Below are positions 1 to 7,568 of a DNA stretch of 64,000 nucleotides, piece by piece. The notes beneath the pieces are model-generated. The model had not been told where the DNA came from. It made no database searches and saw nothing but the letters and a program-made list of their open reading frames with translations. The stretch covers positions 1 through 64,000 of the forward strand of contig CAVQJP010000008.1 in NCBI GenBank assembly GCA_963712825.1, read 5' to 3'. This DNA comes from AP-15 sp963712825 (GTDB lineage: Bacteria; Pseudomonadota; Alphaproteobacteria; ATCC43930; CGMCC-115725). Positions within the stretch are counted from its first letter, which is position 1. The number at the start of each line of letters is the position of its first letter. The position numbers were made by a program, and so were the translations under genes.

Positions 1-27
1 GCGCTTTTCCGCCCTACGCGTGCTTCA

Positions 28-57
28 AGGTGCATGGCGAGGTGCGACACGCGCACC
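28..57. repeat. 30-bp direct repeat, left copy
   Basis: Identical over 30 bases to 954-983. The right copy lies inside the 3' end of the acyl-CoA synthetase gene (minus strand, residues VRVSHLAMHL). This left copy encodes the same residues on the minus strand but then diverges. The two copies bracket the toxin-antitoxin pair. Confidence 0.8.
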
Positions 58-111
58 CGGCCAAGAATTCCTTGGCCACCCGGTAGTAGGCCCGCCTTGC
101 TTGCCGCTTTG

Positions 112-534
112 TCACGAAGACGCCCACGGATTGATCAGCGCCAGGCCACAGCCCGCGAAATCTCCCGTGTCGCGCGTGACGACGCTGGCGCCGTGCGCGC
201 GGGCAATTGAGGCAATCATCAGATCGGCTGTCGCTGCTGGGCGGCCGGCGCTGCGCCGCAGGGCAAAAAGCTCGGCGTAGATCACCGCGGCATCGGTATC
301 GAAGGACAGAATGCGGCCGGCAAAATCCTCGCGGAACATCGAGAGCGCCGCCATCTCCAGCGCCTCGCGCCGCCGGCCCTTGGGCAGCACGGCGATGCCC
401 GACAGGATTTCCGCCTGGCACACGGCGGCGGTGAACAATAGATCGGCCGGCTGCTGCGTCATCCAGCTCGCCACCTCCGGCGCCGGCCGCGTGCCCATCA
501 CGGCGGACAGGATGTTGGTGTCGAGCAGAAACAT
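112..534 (-). CDS. PIN-domain toxin, FitB/VapC type
   Basis: 140-residue PIN-domain ribonuclease, the toxin of a type II toxin-antitoxin pair; in this family it cleaves RNA with a divalent metal held by acidic residues. Seen: N-terminal MFLLDTNILS with the first conserved Asp, a middle acidic residue in QAEILSGI, and a C-terminal TADLMIASIARAHG...TRDTGDF block holding the last acidic residues. Length and motifs fit FitB-like proteins, which often end with a fixed Asn-Pro-W segment as here. It directly follows the antitoxin gene on the minus strand with no gap, so the two are co-transcribed. No RNA target can be named from sequence. Confidence 0.9.
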   Translation of the reverse strand: MFLLDTNILSAVMGTRPAPEVASWMTQQPADLLFTAAVCQAEILSGIAVLPKGRRREALEMAALSMFREDFAGRILSFDTDAAVIYAELFALRRSAGRPAATADLMIASIARAHGASVVTRDTGDFAGCGLALINPWASS

Positions 535-780
535 TCAGTCAAAGCGCGGCGGCTCGCCGGCCGGCTCGCGCGGCGGCAGGTCGAGATCGACGCCGCCGAG
601 CGGTGCAAACCGGCTGCGGATGCGCCGATAGAGATCGACCTCGGGCCGCTCCGGCTCCTTCAGCGTCTGTTGCAGAATTTCCCGCACTTCGGCTTCCATC
701 GAATGCCCGTGATGGGCGGCGCGGACGCGCAGCCGCTCTTTCAGCGCCGCATCGAGGTTGCGGATCGTCAGTGTCGCCAT
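535..780 (-). CDS. FitA-like ribbon-helix-helix antitoxin
   Basis: 81-residue antitoxin. The N-terminal part (MATLTIRNLDAALKERLRVR, then AAHHGHSMEAEVREIL) is the FitA/Arc-type ribbon-helix-helix DNA-binding fold; the acidic, proline-rich C-terminus would wrap the toxin. An ATG at 801 is also in frame, but the promoter predicted at 808-836 would start transcription at about 801, leaving that start without a leader. The ATG at 780 has AGGA upstream and matches the family N-terminus, so it is preferred. The protein probably represses its own operon by binding the palindrome at 815-830. Confidence 0.88.
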   Translation of the reverse strand: MATLTIRNLDAALKERLRVRAAHHGHSMEAEVREILQQTLKEPERPEVDLYRRIRSRFAPLGGVDLDLPPREPAGEPPRFD

Positions 781-807
781 CGAGATCTCGTCCTGTTGCA
801 TGCACCC

Positions 808-836
808 ATTGTATTCAATGACAGCATTGAGTGCAA
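808..836 (-). promoter_or_regulatory. Promoter with palindromic operator for the TA operon
   Basis: On the minus strand, TTGCAC (831-836) and TACAAT (808-813) are separated by 17 bases, near the sigma70 consensus. The spacer holds a perfect inverted repeat, TCAATG-4 bases-CATTGA (815-830). A palindrome between the -35 and -10 boxes is where an autoregulating ribbon-helix-helix antitoxin would bind. The promoter and palindrome are read directly; binding is inferred. Confidence 0.65.
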
Positions 837-850
837 CCGGTCTTGCCCAC

Positions 851-3277
851 TTATATGCCGCGAAGCACGACGAGGGCGTCTGCCGCCTTCACTCCCTGAC
901 CTGACGGCAGCACCATCAGCGGGTTGATGTCCAGCTCTGCCAAATGTCCTTCCAGGTGCATGGCGAGGTGCGACACGCGCACCAGGGTGTCCGCGAGTGC
1001 GGCGAGGTCCGCCGCCGGCCGTCCGCGAAAGCCTTGGAGCAACCGGGCGCCTTTGACTTGCGTGATCATCGCCTGTGCTTCCGCGCGCGTGATCGGGCAG
1101 CGGCGCAGGGCCACGTCGTTGTAGACTTCGACCATCACGCCGCCGCTGCCGAACAGCAGCACCGGGCCCAATTGTGGGTCGCAAGAGATGCCGATGATGA
1201 CTTCGACACCGTCTCCGACCATCTCCTGCACCGACACGCCGACGATCCGAGCTTCTGGGGCTATCGCATTTGCCGCATCTGCTCCCTCCCCCTCAATAGG
1301 GAAGGGAAGGGGTGGGGGTGAATTCGCCGCCCGCTGTCCGGATGGATTACCACCGGCATGATCACCCCTTCCCCCAGCGGCACGATCACCCCCTCCGACC
1401 CCCGGAACGCCCGCCCTGGCGGGCGGCCGTCCGGGGGCTCCCCCATCGAGGGGGAGGGCATTCAAATAGGTCTCGGCGCTGGCGGGCGCCCACGGACTAA
1501 ATCCGTGGGCTGAAGGCCCACGTCCGGGGGCTCCCCCATCGCGGGGGAGGGCAGTTAAAAAGGCCCTGGCGCTGGCCATGATCTCGGCGTAGGCGGTTCG
1601 CACTTGTGCCGCATCACGCAAGTTCAGCCGAACCACCCCGGCCTCTGTCTTGTGCAGGATGTCGGGCGAATCGGCCTTGAGAGCCACCGGAAACCCGAGC
1701 TGCTCCGCGGCCGCGACAGCGGCCTCGGCAGAATTTGCCCGCCGCTCGCGCGCGCTCGCCACTCCCCAGGCCGCCAGCAGCTCTTTGCTCTCGGACTCCG
1801 AGAGTGTCGGACGCCCCAAGCCGAGCGCCTGGGCGATGGCCGCATCCTGCGGCGCCGTGCGCGGCGGGGCCGCGGCAAAGCCATCGTTGAGGCGACGCTC
1901 GCGCCAAGTATGATAGGCGAGGCGGCTCTGCAGGCCGCGGGCCAATTTGTCCGGCGTGTAGAAGATCGGTATCCGGGCTTCTTTGAGCTGTGCCAGGCCA
2001 CTCTCGGCGTCCCGGCTTCCTGTCCACAAGAACACCACGCCCTTGTCGGTCCGATCACGCTGGCTGATGACCTGCTGAGCCTGGGCGTCCGCCCCGGCGC
2101 TCGCCACGACTAGCGTCCCCATCCGGGGATCGTTGACCATGTGCTCCATGATCTGCGGGAAGGCCTCGCTGTTGGCAAAGCCGGTCACATCGGCAGGGTT
2201 CGCCGCCCACCCGAAGCCCTTCAGGATCCCGTTGATGCCGTCGCGCGCCGCCTCGCCCAGCGGCGGCAGATCGAGACCGGCCTGGCCGCACATGTCGGCG
2301 GTCAGCGAGCTGATGCCGCCCGAGTGGGACACCACCGCGACGCCGGGCGCACCGGGCTTGGGGGTGTGGGCCAGGAGGTGTGCCGTCTCCAGGAGCTCGT
2401 CGTAATCCTGGACCCGGATCACCCCGTATTGGGCAAAGATCGCATCGTACCGGGCGTCCGCACCCGTCAGCGCTGCCGTATGCGAGCGTGCGGCCCGGGC
2501 TCCCAGCTCCGAACGCCCGATCTTGATCAGGACGATCGGCTTGCCGCGCTCGGCTGCGAGCTTTGCCACTTCGAGAAACTTGTCGGCTCGCTTGAAGCCT
2601 TCGACAAAACCGGCAATGACCCGGGTTTCCGGATCGTCCAGCAGATAGCGGGCGAAATCGGTAAAGTCGAGGTCGGCCTCGTTCCCGGTCGAGATGATAT
2701 AGCTGAAACCGATGCCGTTCTCGACCGCCCGCACCAGGAACGGCCCGAACGCCGTGGCGCCGCTTTGGCACACGAGGCCGATCGGCCCGGTCAGACCCTC
2801 GGCCCCGCGCGACGAAGCGGTCGCCCAGATGTCATGCTTGACATTCGCGAGCCCGAGGCAGTTGGGGCCGCTGATACGCATGCCCGAGGTGCCGGCAAAG
2901 GCGCCCAATTCCTGCTGCAAATCACGCCGGTCGTCGATGCCGCGCTCGGCGAAGCCGGCCGAGATAACGATCGCCGATCCCGCGCCCTTGCGGTGGCTCT
3001 CCTGCAGGACATCGAGCACTTGGTCGTAGGGCACCACGATGCCAACCAAATCGGGGGCCTCCGGAAGGTCCGTCACGCTCGGGTAGGACCTCACCCCCAT
3101 GATTTCGTCATAACGCGGGTTCACGGCATAAACCCGCACCCGGTCTTTGGCCTTGAGCGCCGCGGCCAGAAACCGCCCGCCATACTGCATCCGCGGCGTC
3201 GCGCCCACGACCGCAATCGAGCGCGGGTTGAGCATTTTGTGGATCGACGCCATCTGTGGTTCTGTCCAGAACGCCAT
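851..3277 (-). CDS. Acyl-CoA synthetase (ADP-forming) family protein with in-frame repeat insertion
   Basis: 808-residue member of the NDP-forming acetyl/acyl-CoA synthetase family, which makes acyl-CoA from acid, CoA and ATP through a phosphohistidine enzyme. Domains in order: CoA-binding Rossmann domain (NPRSIAVVGATPRMQYGG), succinyl-CoA-ligase-like domains (GPNCLGLANV; VCQSGATAFG; VVSHSGGISS, where the active His is expected), then a C-terminal ATP-grasp domain (FPVALKADSPDILHKTEAGVVRLNL ... DINPLMVLPSG). Start chosen at 3277, where AGGGGG precedes ATG; a longer frame to 3478 lacks homology. The family is usually about 700 residues; the excess is a low-complexity segment of about 105 residues inside the ATP-grasp domain, encoded by repeat DNA (1262-1576). 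Whether the enzyme stays active is unknown. Confidence 0.85.
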   Translation of the reverse strand: MAFWTEPQMASIHKMLNPRSIAVVGATPRMQYGGRFLAAALKAKDRVRVYAVNPRYDEIMGVRSYPSVTDLPEAPDLVGIVVPYDQVLDVLQESHRKGAGSAIVISAGFAERGIDDRRDLQQELGAFAGTSGMRISGPNCLGLANVKHDIWATASSRGAEGLTGPIGLVCQSGATAFGPFLVRAVENGIGFSYIISTGNEADLDFTDFARYLLDDPETRVIAGFVEGFKRADKFLEVAKLAAERGKPIVLIKIGRSELGARAARSHTAALTGADARYDAIFAQYGVIRVQDYDELLETAHLLAHTPKPGAPGVAVVSHSGGISSLTADMCGQAGLDLPPLGEAARDGINGILKGFGWAANPADVTGFANSEAFPQIMEHMVNDPRMGTLVVASAGADAQAQQVISQRDRTDKGVVFLWTGSRDAESGLAQLKEARIPIFYTPDKLARGLQSRLAYHTWRERRLNDGFAAAPPRTAPQDAAIAQALGLGRPTLSESESKELLAAWGVASARERRANSAEAAVAAAEQLGFPVALKADSPDILHKTEAGVVRLNLRDAAQVRTAYAEIMASARAFLTALPRDGGAPGRGPSAHGFSPWAPASAETYLNALPLDGGAPGRPPARAGVPGVGGGDRAAGGRGDHAGGNPSGQRAANSPPPLPFPIEGEGADAANAIAPEARIVGVSVQEMVGDGVEVIIGISCDPQLGPVLLFGSGGVMVEVYNDVALRRCPITRAEAQAMITQVKGARLLQGFRGRPAADLAALADTLVRVSHLAMHLEGHLAELDINPLMVLPSGQGVKAADALVVLRGI
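954..983. repeat. 30-bp direct repeat, right copy
   Basis: Identical to 28-57. It is part of the acyl-CoA synthetase coding sequence (residues VRVSHLAMHL), so this copy is probably the original. Confidence 0.8.
1262..1576. repeat. Intergenic-type repeat DNA inserted in frame in a coding region
   Basis: This stretch interrupts the conserved ATP-grasp sequence between ASAR and PEARIVGVSVQEM. It contains two near-copies of a module of about 55 bases (1428-1483 and 1521-1575), a hairpin between them (CCCACGGA at 1489-1496 with TCCGTGGG at 1502-1509, then CTGAAGGCCCACG), and a CCCTCAATAGGGAAGGG-type GC-rich segment at 1289-1320. The hairpin recurs in opposite orientation at 3299-3335, outside the gene. 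The reading frame stays open throughout. Confidence 0.75.
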
Positions 3278-3298
3278 GACACCCCCTGAAAAGCCTGC

Positions 3299-3335
3299 CC
3301 CGTGGGCCTTCAGCCCACGGAACTGATCCGTGGGG
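3299..3335. repeat. Palindromic repeat, intergenic copy
   Basis: CGTGGGCCTTCAGCCCACGG followed by TCCGTGGG (CCCACGGA at 3314-3321 pairs with TCCGTGGG at 3327-3334). It is the reverse complement of the hairpin at 1489-1522 inside the acyl-CoA synthetase gene, and lies just upstream of that gene's start. Confidence 0.7.
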
Positions 3336-3424
3336 CAGGCCGGGGAACGTAATCGGTCGGGCAGGCCAAGCCCACGCTCTAGTGATACGAAGCAGACATA
3401 TGGTTCCCCAATGATTTCTTTTCC

Positions 3425-3510
3425 GTCAGCCCCGCGCAAGCGGGGGGCCCCAGGGCCGCTAGCGCAGTGGTTGGCCACCCTGGATTCCCGCTTTCGCGGG
3501 AATGACGATA
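3425..3510. repeat. REP-like intergenic double hairpin
   Basis: Two GC-rich hairpins in tandem: CCCCGCGCAAGCGGGG near 3430-3445 and TTCCCGCTTTCGCGGGAA near 3484-3501, ending in TGACG. This arrangement is a dispersed repeat commonly seen between genes in alphaproteobacteria. The roughly 1-kb gene-poor stretch 3278-4293 otherwise holds only the repeat at 3299 and the recombinase remnant at 3650. Confidence 0.7.
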
Positions 3511-3649
3511 AAGGAATTGAGGTACCATCCGTCAGAATTGCACCACTGCTAACGGGGCTGCCATCGCCCGATATTCCCGCATCATGGCTGAATGAGAGTA
3601 CTTGCGGCAGAGCCTGCCGGCCGAGGAGATTTGCTCACAACGATAATCA

Positions 3650-3890
3650 AGCCGCGGGGTGGAGATGAGGTTCGCCATCGATGCACTCGACCCGAGGGCG
3701 ACCAATCCCGACCCGGTGCTGCTGAAAGAAGTCAAGCGAGCCCGCCGCTGCTTCGACGCCCTGGTTCGTGGCCGCATCCGTTTGGTGGCCGAGCGGGCGA
3801 GTCTCGAAGGCGTCAGCGATCGGTTACATGATCAAGCACTTGCGTCCCACCCGCCAGCGGTTTGTTGATGCCGGCTTGCCGCTCGCCGGC
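3650..3890 (+). pseudogene. C-terminal remnant of a large serine recombinase
   Basis: The translated fragment GVEMRFAIDALDP...DPVLLKEVKRARRCFDALV, then RLVAERASLEGVSDR, resembles the extreme C-terminus of zinc-ribbon serine recombinases (basic helix with a conserved Ala-Arg core, then a helix-turn-helix ending in REGVS-RYV). The remnant is broken: a stop lies just upstream in this frame, and the expected Arg-Tyr-hydrophobic continuation (YMIKHL) appears only after a frame change near 3823-3826. The N-terminal catalytic domain is absent. Similarity was judged by eye only. Confidence 0.5.
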
Positions 3891-4293
3891 GAGCCCCGAT
3901 GGTGTAGGCGATAAGCTTTCCACGTCCAAGTCGTGCAGGGAGTTTGCCAATCAAATAAAGTTAATTTTTGGGAGAGAAATATACCTAAACCAGAAGCGCG
4001 GCTTATCCCGCAATGGACAGTGATAAGCTTAGAAGTGCTCAGTCGTTTTAGTGTTTTACATTCTAAACTCATCGGGCGGATTAAAGACGCGTTAACATAC
4101 TGCTTCGGTTATTTGCGTGGTCAGGCCCGACGCCCGAGCGTTGCACCAGCCGGCCGCAGTCGGCGCAAGCACCACCAAGAATGTCGCAGCCCGCATCAAC
4201 GGCAGCTTTTCGGAATATCGGTTGCGATGAACTGGTTCATCTCCGCTCCACGCCACGACGAGCGTGCGCCGAGGGCGTGAGCAGCGCGGCCGG

Positions 4294-4572
4294 CTACGCC
4301 GGCGCCTCGCCGAGCAGGGTGGCGGCGGCATGGGCGAAGGCGGCGGCGAGCTGGCCGTCCTGCAGCAGCTCGCCCGGCGCGCAGGCGAACATCTCGCAAA
4401 TCGCGGCGAGGTCGGCGAAATGGATATGGCGCGCACCGGTCTCGATACGGTGATAGGTCAGCCGCGACATGCCGAGCAGGCGCGCGACGGCTTCCTGTGT
4501 CAGCCCCAATGCCCGGCGGCGGCGGCGCAATGCCGCGCGAATGCAGGATTGGGGATCGTCGCTGATGCGCAT
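4294..4572 (-). CDS. Small XRE-family transcriptional regulator
   Basis: 92-residue helix-turn-helix protein. RRRRALGLTQEAVARLLGMSRLTYHRIETGARHIHFADLAAICEMFAC is a standard XRE/Cro domain filling residues 15-65; no effector domain follows. ATG at 4572 is chosen because GGAGG lies 8 bases upstream; the frame is open further up to 4740 but without homology. The gene diverges from the acyl-CoA dehydrogenase at 4865, so it could control that gene; this is positional inference. The AT-rich intergenic stretch contains CAATATCGCAAAT at 4757-4769, a possible operator. Confidence 0.8.
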   Translation of the reverse strand: MRISDDPQSCIRAALRRRRRALGLTQEAVARLLGMSRLTYHRIETGARHIHFADLAAICEMFACAPGELLQDGQLAAAFAHAAATLLGEAPA

Positions 4573-4864
4573 CGCCGTTGCCTCCGGACGTGAAATGAAC
4601 AATCGCGCGCTGAGCGCCGCGGCCGAACGAGCGGACTTTGATCGGTACCGGGCCGCATCGGCCGCTCTCGGTGTCGTCAATGTCGGCGCCTCCGTTTTGC
4701 CTCGGGAATGGCCGTGCCCGGAACAGAAGAACCTAAACACAAAACAGCAACAATGTCAATATCGCAAATATGTCTTGCACAATCAAACGGCCGTGTCTTG
4801 ACGATAGCCGGCCCCGCGGCCGACCATGCCGCCCAGTCCCGCCGCCGAGGGTGGAGCGCGCGCC

Positions 4865-6061
4865 ATGGATTTCTCGCTGTCGGACGATCTGCTCGATCTG
4901 AAAGAACGCACTGAACGGCTGGTGCGCGAGGAGATCATCCCCTACGAGGCGGACCCGAGGCAGACGCCGCACGGGCCCGCTCCCGAATTACGCCGCGAAC
5001 TGGTGGCGCTGGGCCGCCGCGCCGGGCTGCTGTCGCCGCATGTCGGGTGCGAATGGGGTGGGCTCGGGCTTGATCACCGCGGCAAGGCCGTGCTGTTCGA
5101 GGCGGCGGGCTACTCGCCGTTGGGGCCGGTGGCGCTCAACTGCTTCGCCCCGGACGAGGCCAACATGCACCTCCTCGAGCAGATCGCGGAGGAGCATCAA
5201 AAGGAGCGCTGGCTGCGGCCACTGGCGGCGGGCGAGATCCGTTCGTGCTTTATGATGACCGAGCCGGCGCCTGGCGCGGGGTCGGACCCCTCGATGCTGA
5301 AGACGAGCGCGCGCCGCGCCGTGGACGGCAATCGCGGCGACTTTGTCATCGACGGCGAGAAATGGCTGATTACCGGCGCAGTCGGTGCGATGTTCGCAAT
5401 CATCATGGCCAAAACCGACAATGACGAAAGCGGCCCGGCCGGGGCCACGATGTTCCTGGCGCCGATGGATGCGCCGGGGATCATTGTCGAGCGGGTTCTT
5501 GAAACGCTCGACCAGTACATGTCGGGCGGCCATGCGGTGATCCGGCTCGACGGGCTCAGGGTGCCGGAAAGTGCCGTGCTCGGGCAGGTCGGCGAGGGCT
5601 TTCGCTATGCCCAGACCAGGCTCGCGCCGGCACGGCTGACCCATTGCATGCGCTGGCTCGGGGCGGCCCGCCGCGCTCACGACATTGCCGCCGACTACGC
5701 CCGCCGCCGCACCGCCTTTGGCAAGCCGTTGGGCGAGCATGAGGGGGTCGGGTTTATGCTCGCCGACAACGAGATGGACCTGCACACCAGCCGGCTCGTG
5801 ATCTGGCACACCGCCTGGCTGCTCGACCAGGGGCACCGCGCCGGCCACGAATCGAGCATGGCCAAGGTGATCTGCTCGGAGGCGATCTGGCGGATCGTCG
5901 ACCGCAGCATGCAGATTTTGGGCGGGCTCGGCATCACCAACGACACGATCGTGGCGCGGCTCTTCCGCGAGGTCCGGCCGTTTCGGATCTATGACGGGCC
6001 ATCCGAAGTCCACCGCTGGTCGATCGCCCGCCGCGTGTTGCGAGCCGGCGGAACTGGCTGA
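4865..6061 (+). CDS. Acyl-CoA dehydrogenase family protein
   Basis: 398-residue flavoenzyme of the acyl-CoA dehydrogenase superfamily, oxidising acyl-CoA at C2-C3 and passing electrons to ETF. Seen: the N-terminal helical domain, the flavin-binding MTEPAPGAGSDPSML motif, the beta-domain GEKWLITGA, the helical RRRTAFGKPLGEHEGV motif, and MQILGGLGITND near the C-terminus. The usual catalytic YEGTSE motif reads YDGPSEVH here, with Asp in place of Glu, as in ACAD10/11-type relatives. Start at 4865 is preferred over 4826 because GGTGGAG precedes it. The substrate cannot be told from sequence. Confidence 0.9.
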   Translation: MDFSLSDDLLDLKERTERLVREEIIPYEADPRQTPHGPAPELRRELVALGRRAGLLSPHVGCEWGGLGLDHRGKAVLFEAAGYSPLGPVALNCFAPDEANMHLLEQIAEEHQKERWLRPLAAGEIRSCFMMTEPAPGAGSDPSMLKTSARRAVDGNRGDFVIDGEKWLITGAVGAMFAIIMAKTDNDESGPAGATMFLAPMDAPGIIVERVLETLDQYMSGGHAVIRLDGLRVPESAVLGQVGEGFRYAQTRLAPARLTHCMRWLGAARRAHDIAADYARRRTAFGKPLGEHEGVGFMLADNEMDLHTSRLVIWHTAWLLDQGHRAGHESSMAKVICSEAIWRIVDRSMQILGGLGITNDTIVARLFREVRPFRIYDGPSEVHRWSIARRVLRAGGTG

Positions 6062-6118
6062 ACGGCGGAAATCAGCCCGTTCAGCCGAGCGCGGAGCTTG
6101 CGCCGGGGCGCACCTCGG

Positions 6119-7543
6119 TCAGCCCCCGGCGGCGTCCGCACGCGGGTTGCGCCTCGCGCCGCCATTGGCCGCGAGGTAGGTCGCCTTGTTGGTGTCGACG
6201 TTAAAGGCGAGCCGGCGCAAGCCCGCGTCATATTGCGGCCGGGCCAGAACACGCGCCGCCAATTCGAGATGGTTGCCGATGTCGAAATGTTCGATCTGGT
6301 CTTTGTGATACTTGGCGAATTGCATAAACGTATGGGTCCGCGAGGCGATCACCCGGCACCCGAGCTCGAGCGCCTGCGAGATCGGACCGGACGAAGACTG
6401 GCCGACTTCGAGATAGGGAAACACCACGGCATCGCAGATCGCCATGCCGGTCAGGAAATCGTCGTCGCTGGTGGCGCCGAGAAAGTGAATGCGTTCGGAC
6501 AGATCCTTGGGGTGCTGGATCAACAGGTCGCGCATCGAGCCGTCGACCGCGACCGAGACCGTCGGCGTGCCGGCCGAGGGAACCGCCCGGATCCGCTCGG
6601 CGACATTGGTGTCGACATAGCCGGCCTCGAACAGCGACGACACGACCGGGTCGATCGGCTGGTGCGGCCTGATCTCGTTGGGGTGGACCCCACCGAAAAT
6701 CAGCAGATGGTGGTCGTCCGGCAGATGGTGCAGGGCGCGGATCACAGTCTCCAGCCCTTTGTAGCGCCCGATAAAACCAAACACGCCAACCAGCCTGGCG
6801 TCTCTCGGCACCGCGTCGAGGATCGGAAAACGACGGCGCGACGCCGCACGGCGGATGTCCTCGGCCTCGCTGCCGCTTAAAAACGACAGCGGGTGGTCAA
6901 AGACATTGCGCAGGCCGTGGACGTATTTCATGTGCCACATGTCGCGCCGGGTGTGCACGACGATCGCCACCGGCTTAAACCGCTGCGCCCGGCGCAGGCG
7001 TGTCGCAATCCCGGCCGAGAGCAGGTGGGTGCGGTTGTAATCGGCCCGCATCGCCACCGCCTCGGCGAACTTAAACCGCGCGATCGCCTTCAGCCAGCGG
7101 GCGTAATCGAATGCCGACGCGTCGAACATCGTGTGAAAGGTGACCGACAGAAGCGGCGCCGCCCGCGTAATCCAGCTGAAGCGCCGGAAGATGTCGCCGG
7201 CATTGCGTCCCAAGGTGCCGTGCTCGAGCTGGAGGTTGACCGCGTCGAAATCCTTGAGCTCGCGGCAAATCTCCTGAATGTGGCGATCGCCGAATTTGCG
7301 GACGCGGGCATGGGTGTTGCGCAGTAGGTATTGGTTCAGGTCGAACACTGTCACATCGAAGACATCGGCCAATTGCTTTTCGAGGCTGCGCGTATAGGCC
7401 GCGATGCCGCACAATTCGCTGTAGGTCGAAACTAATGCGAGCCGGGGGCGCGTGCCGTGCAGCGCGGTGCGAAATTTTGCCCGGCTGGGCTTGTCCGCGC
7501 GGATGAGCAGCGGGCGGGTGGTTTCGAATTCGACGCTCGCCAT
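6119..7543 (-). CDS. Glycosyltransferase, GT4-like
   Basis: 474-residue retaining glycosyltransferase of the GT-B fold. The N-terminal half starts RLALVSTYSELCGIAAYTRSL, a typical GT4 opening with the glycine-rich first strand; the C-terminal half has VGVFGFIGRYKGLETVIRALHHL, the nucleotide-sugar domain, and VVFPYLEVGQSSSGPISQALELG, which carries the conserved Glu/Ser-rich donor site. Start is supported by AAGGGA 5 bases upstream. It is the last gene of a minus-strand cluster with polysaccharide export genes, so it probably builds the exported glycan. Sugar specificity is unknown. Confidence 0.85.
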   Translation of the reverse strand: MASVEFETTRPLLIRADKPSRAKFRTALHGTRPRLALVSTYSELCGIAAYTRSLEKQLADVFDVTVFDLNQYLLRNTHARVRKFGDRHIQEICRELKDFDAVNLQLEHGTLGRNAGDIFRRFSWITRAAPLLSVTFHTMFDASAFDYARWLKAIARFKFAEAVAMRADYNRTHLLSAGIATRLRRAQRFKPVAIVVHTRRDMWHMKYVHGLRNVFDHPLSFLSGSEAEDIRRAASRRRFPILDAVPRDARLVGVFGFIGRYKGLETVIRALHHLPDDHHLLIFGGVHPNEIRPHQPIDPVVSSLFEAGYVDTNVAERIRAVPSAGTPTVSVAVDGSMRDLLIQHPKDLSERIHFLGATSDDDFLTGMAICDAVVFPYLEVGQSSSGPISQALELGCRVIASRTHTFMQFAKYHKDQIEHFDIGNHLELAARVLARPQYDAGLRRLAFNVDTNKATYLAANGGARRNPRADAAGG

Positions 7544-7568
7544 GGTTTCCCTTCGCCGGAGCGGCTGT

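Noticed and set aside
2141..3289. A 382-residue plus-strand open frame
   Set aside because: Fully opposite the acyl-CoA synthetase gene, with no recognisable motif.
4200..4290. Open frames crossing the end of the XRE gene on both strands
   Set aside because: No start signal or homology. The stretch 3900-4290 is best described as intergenic.
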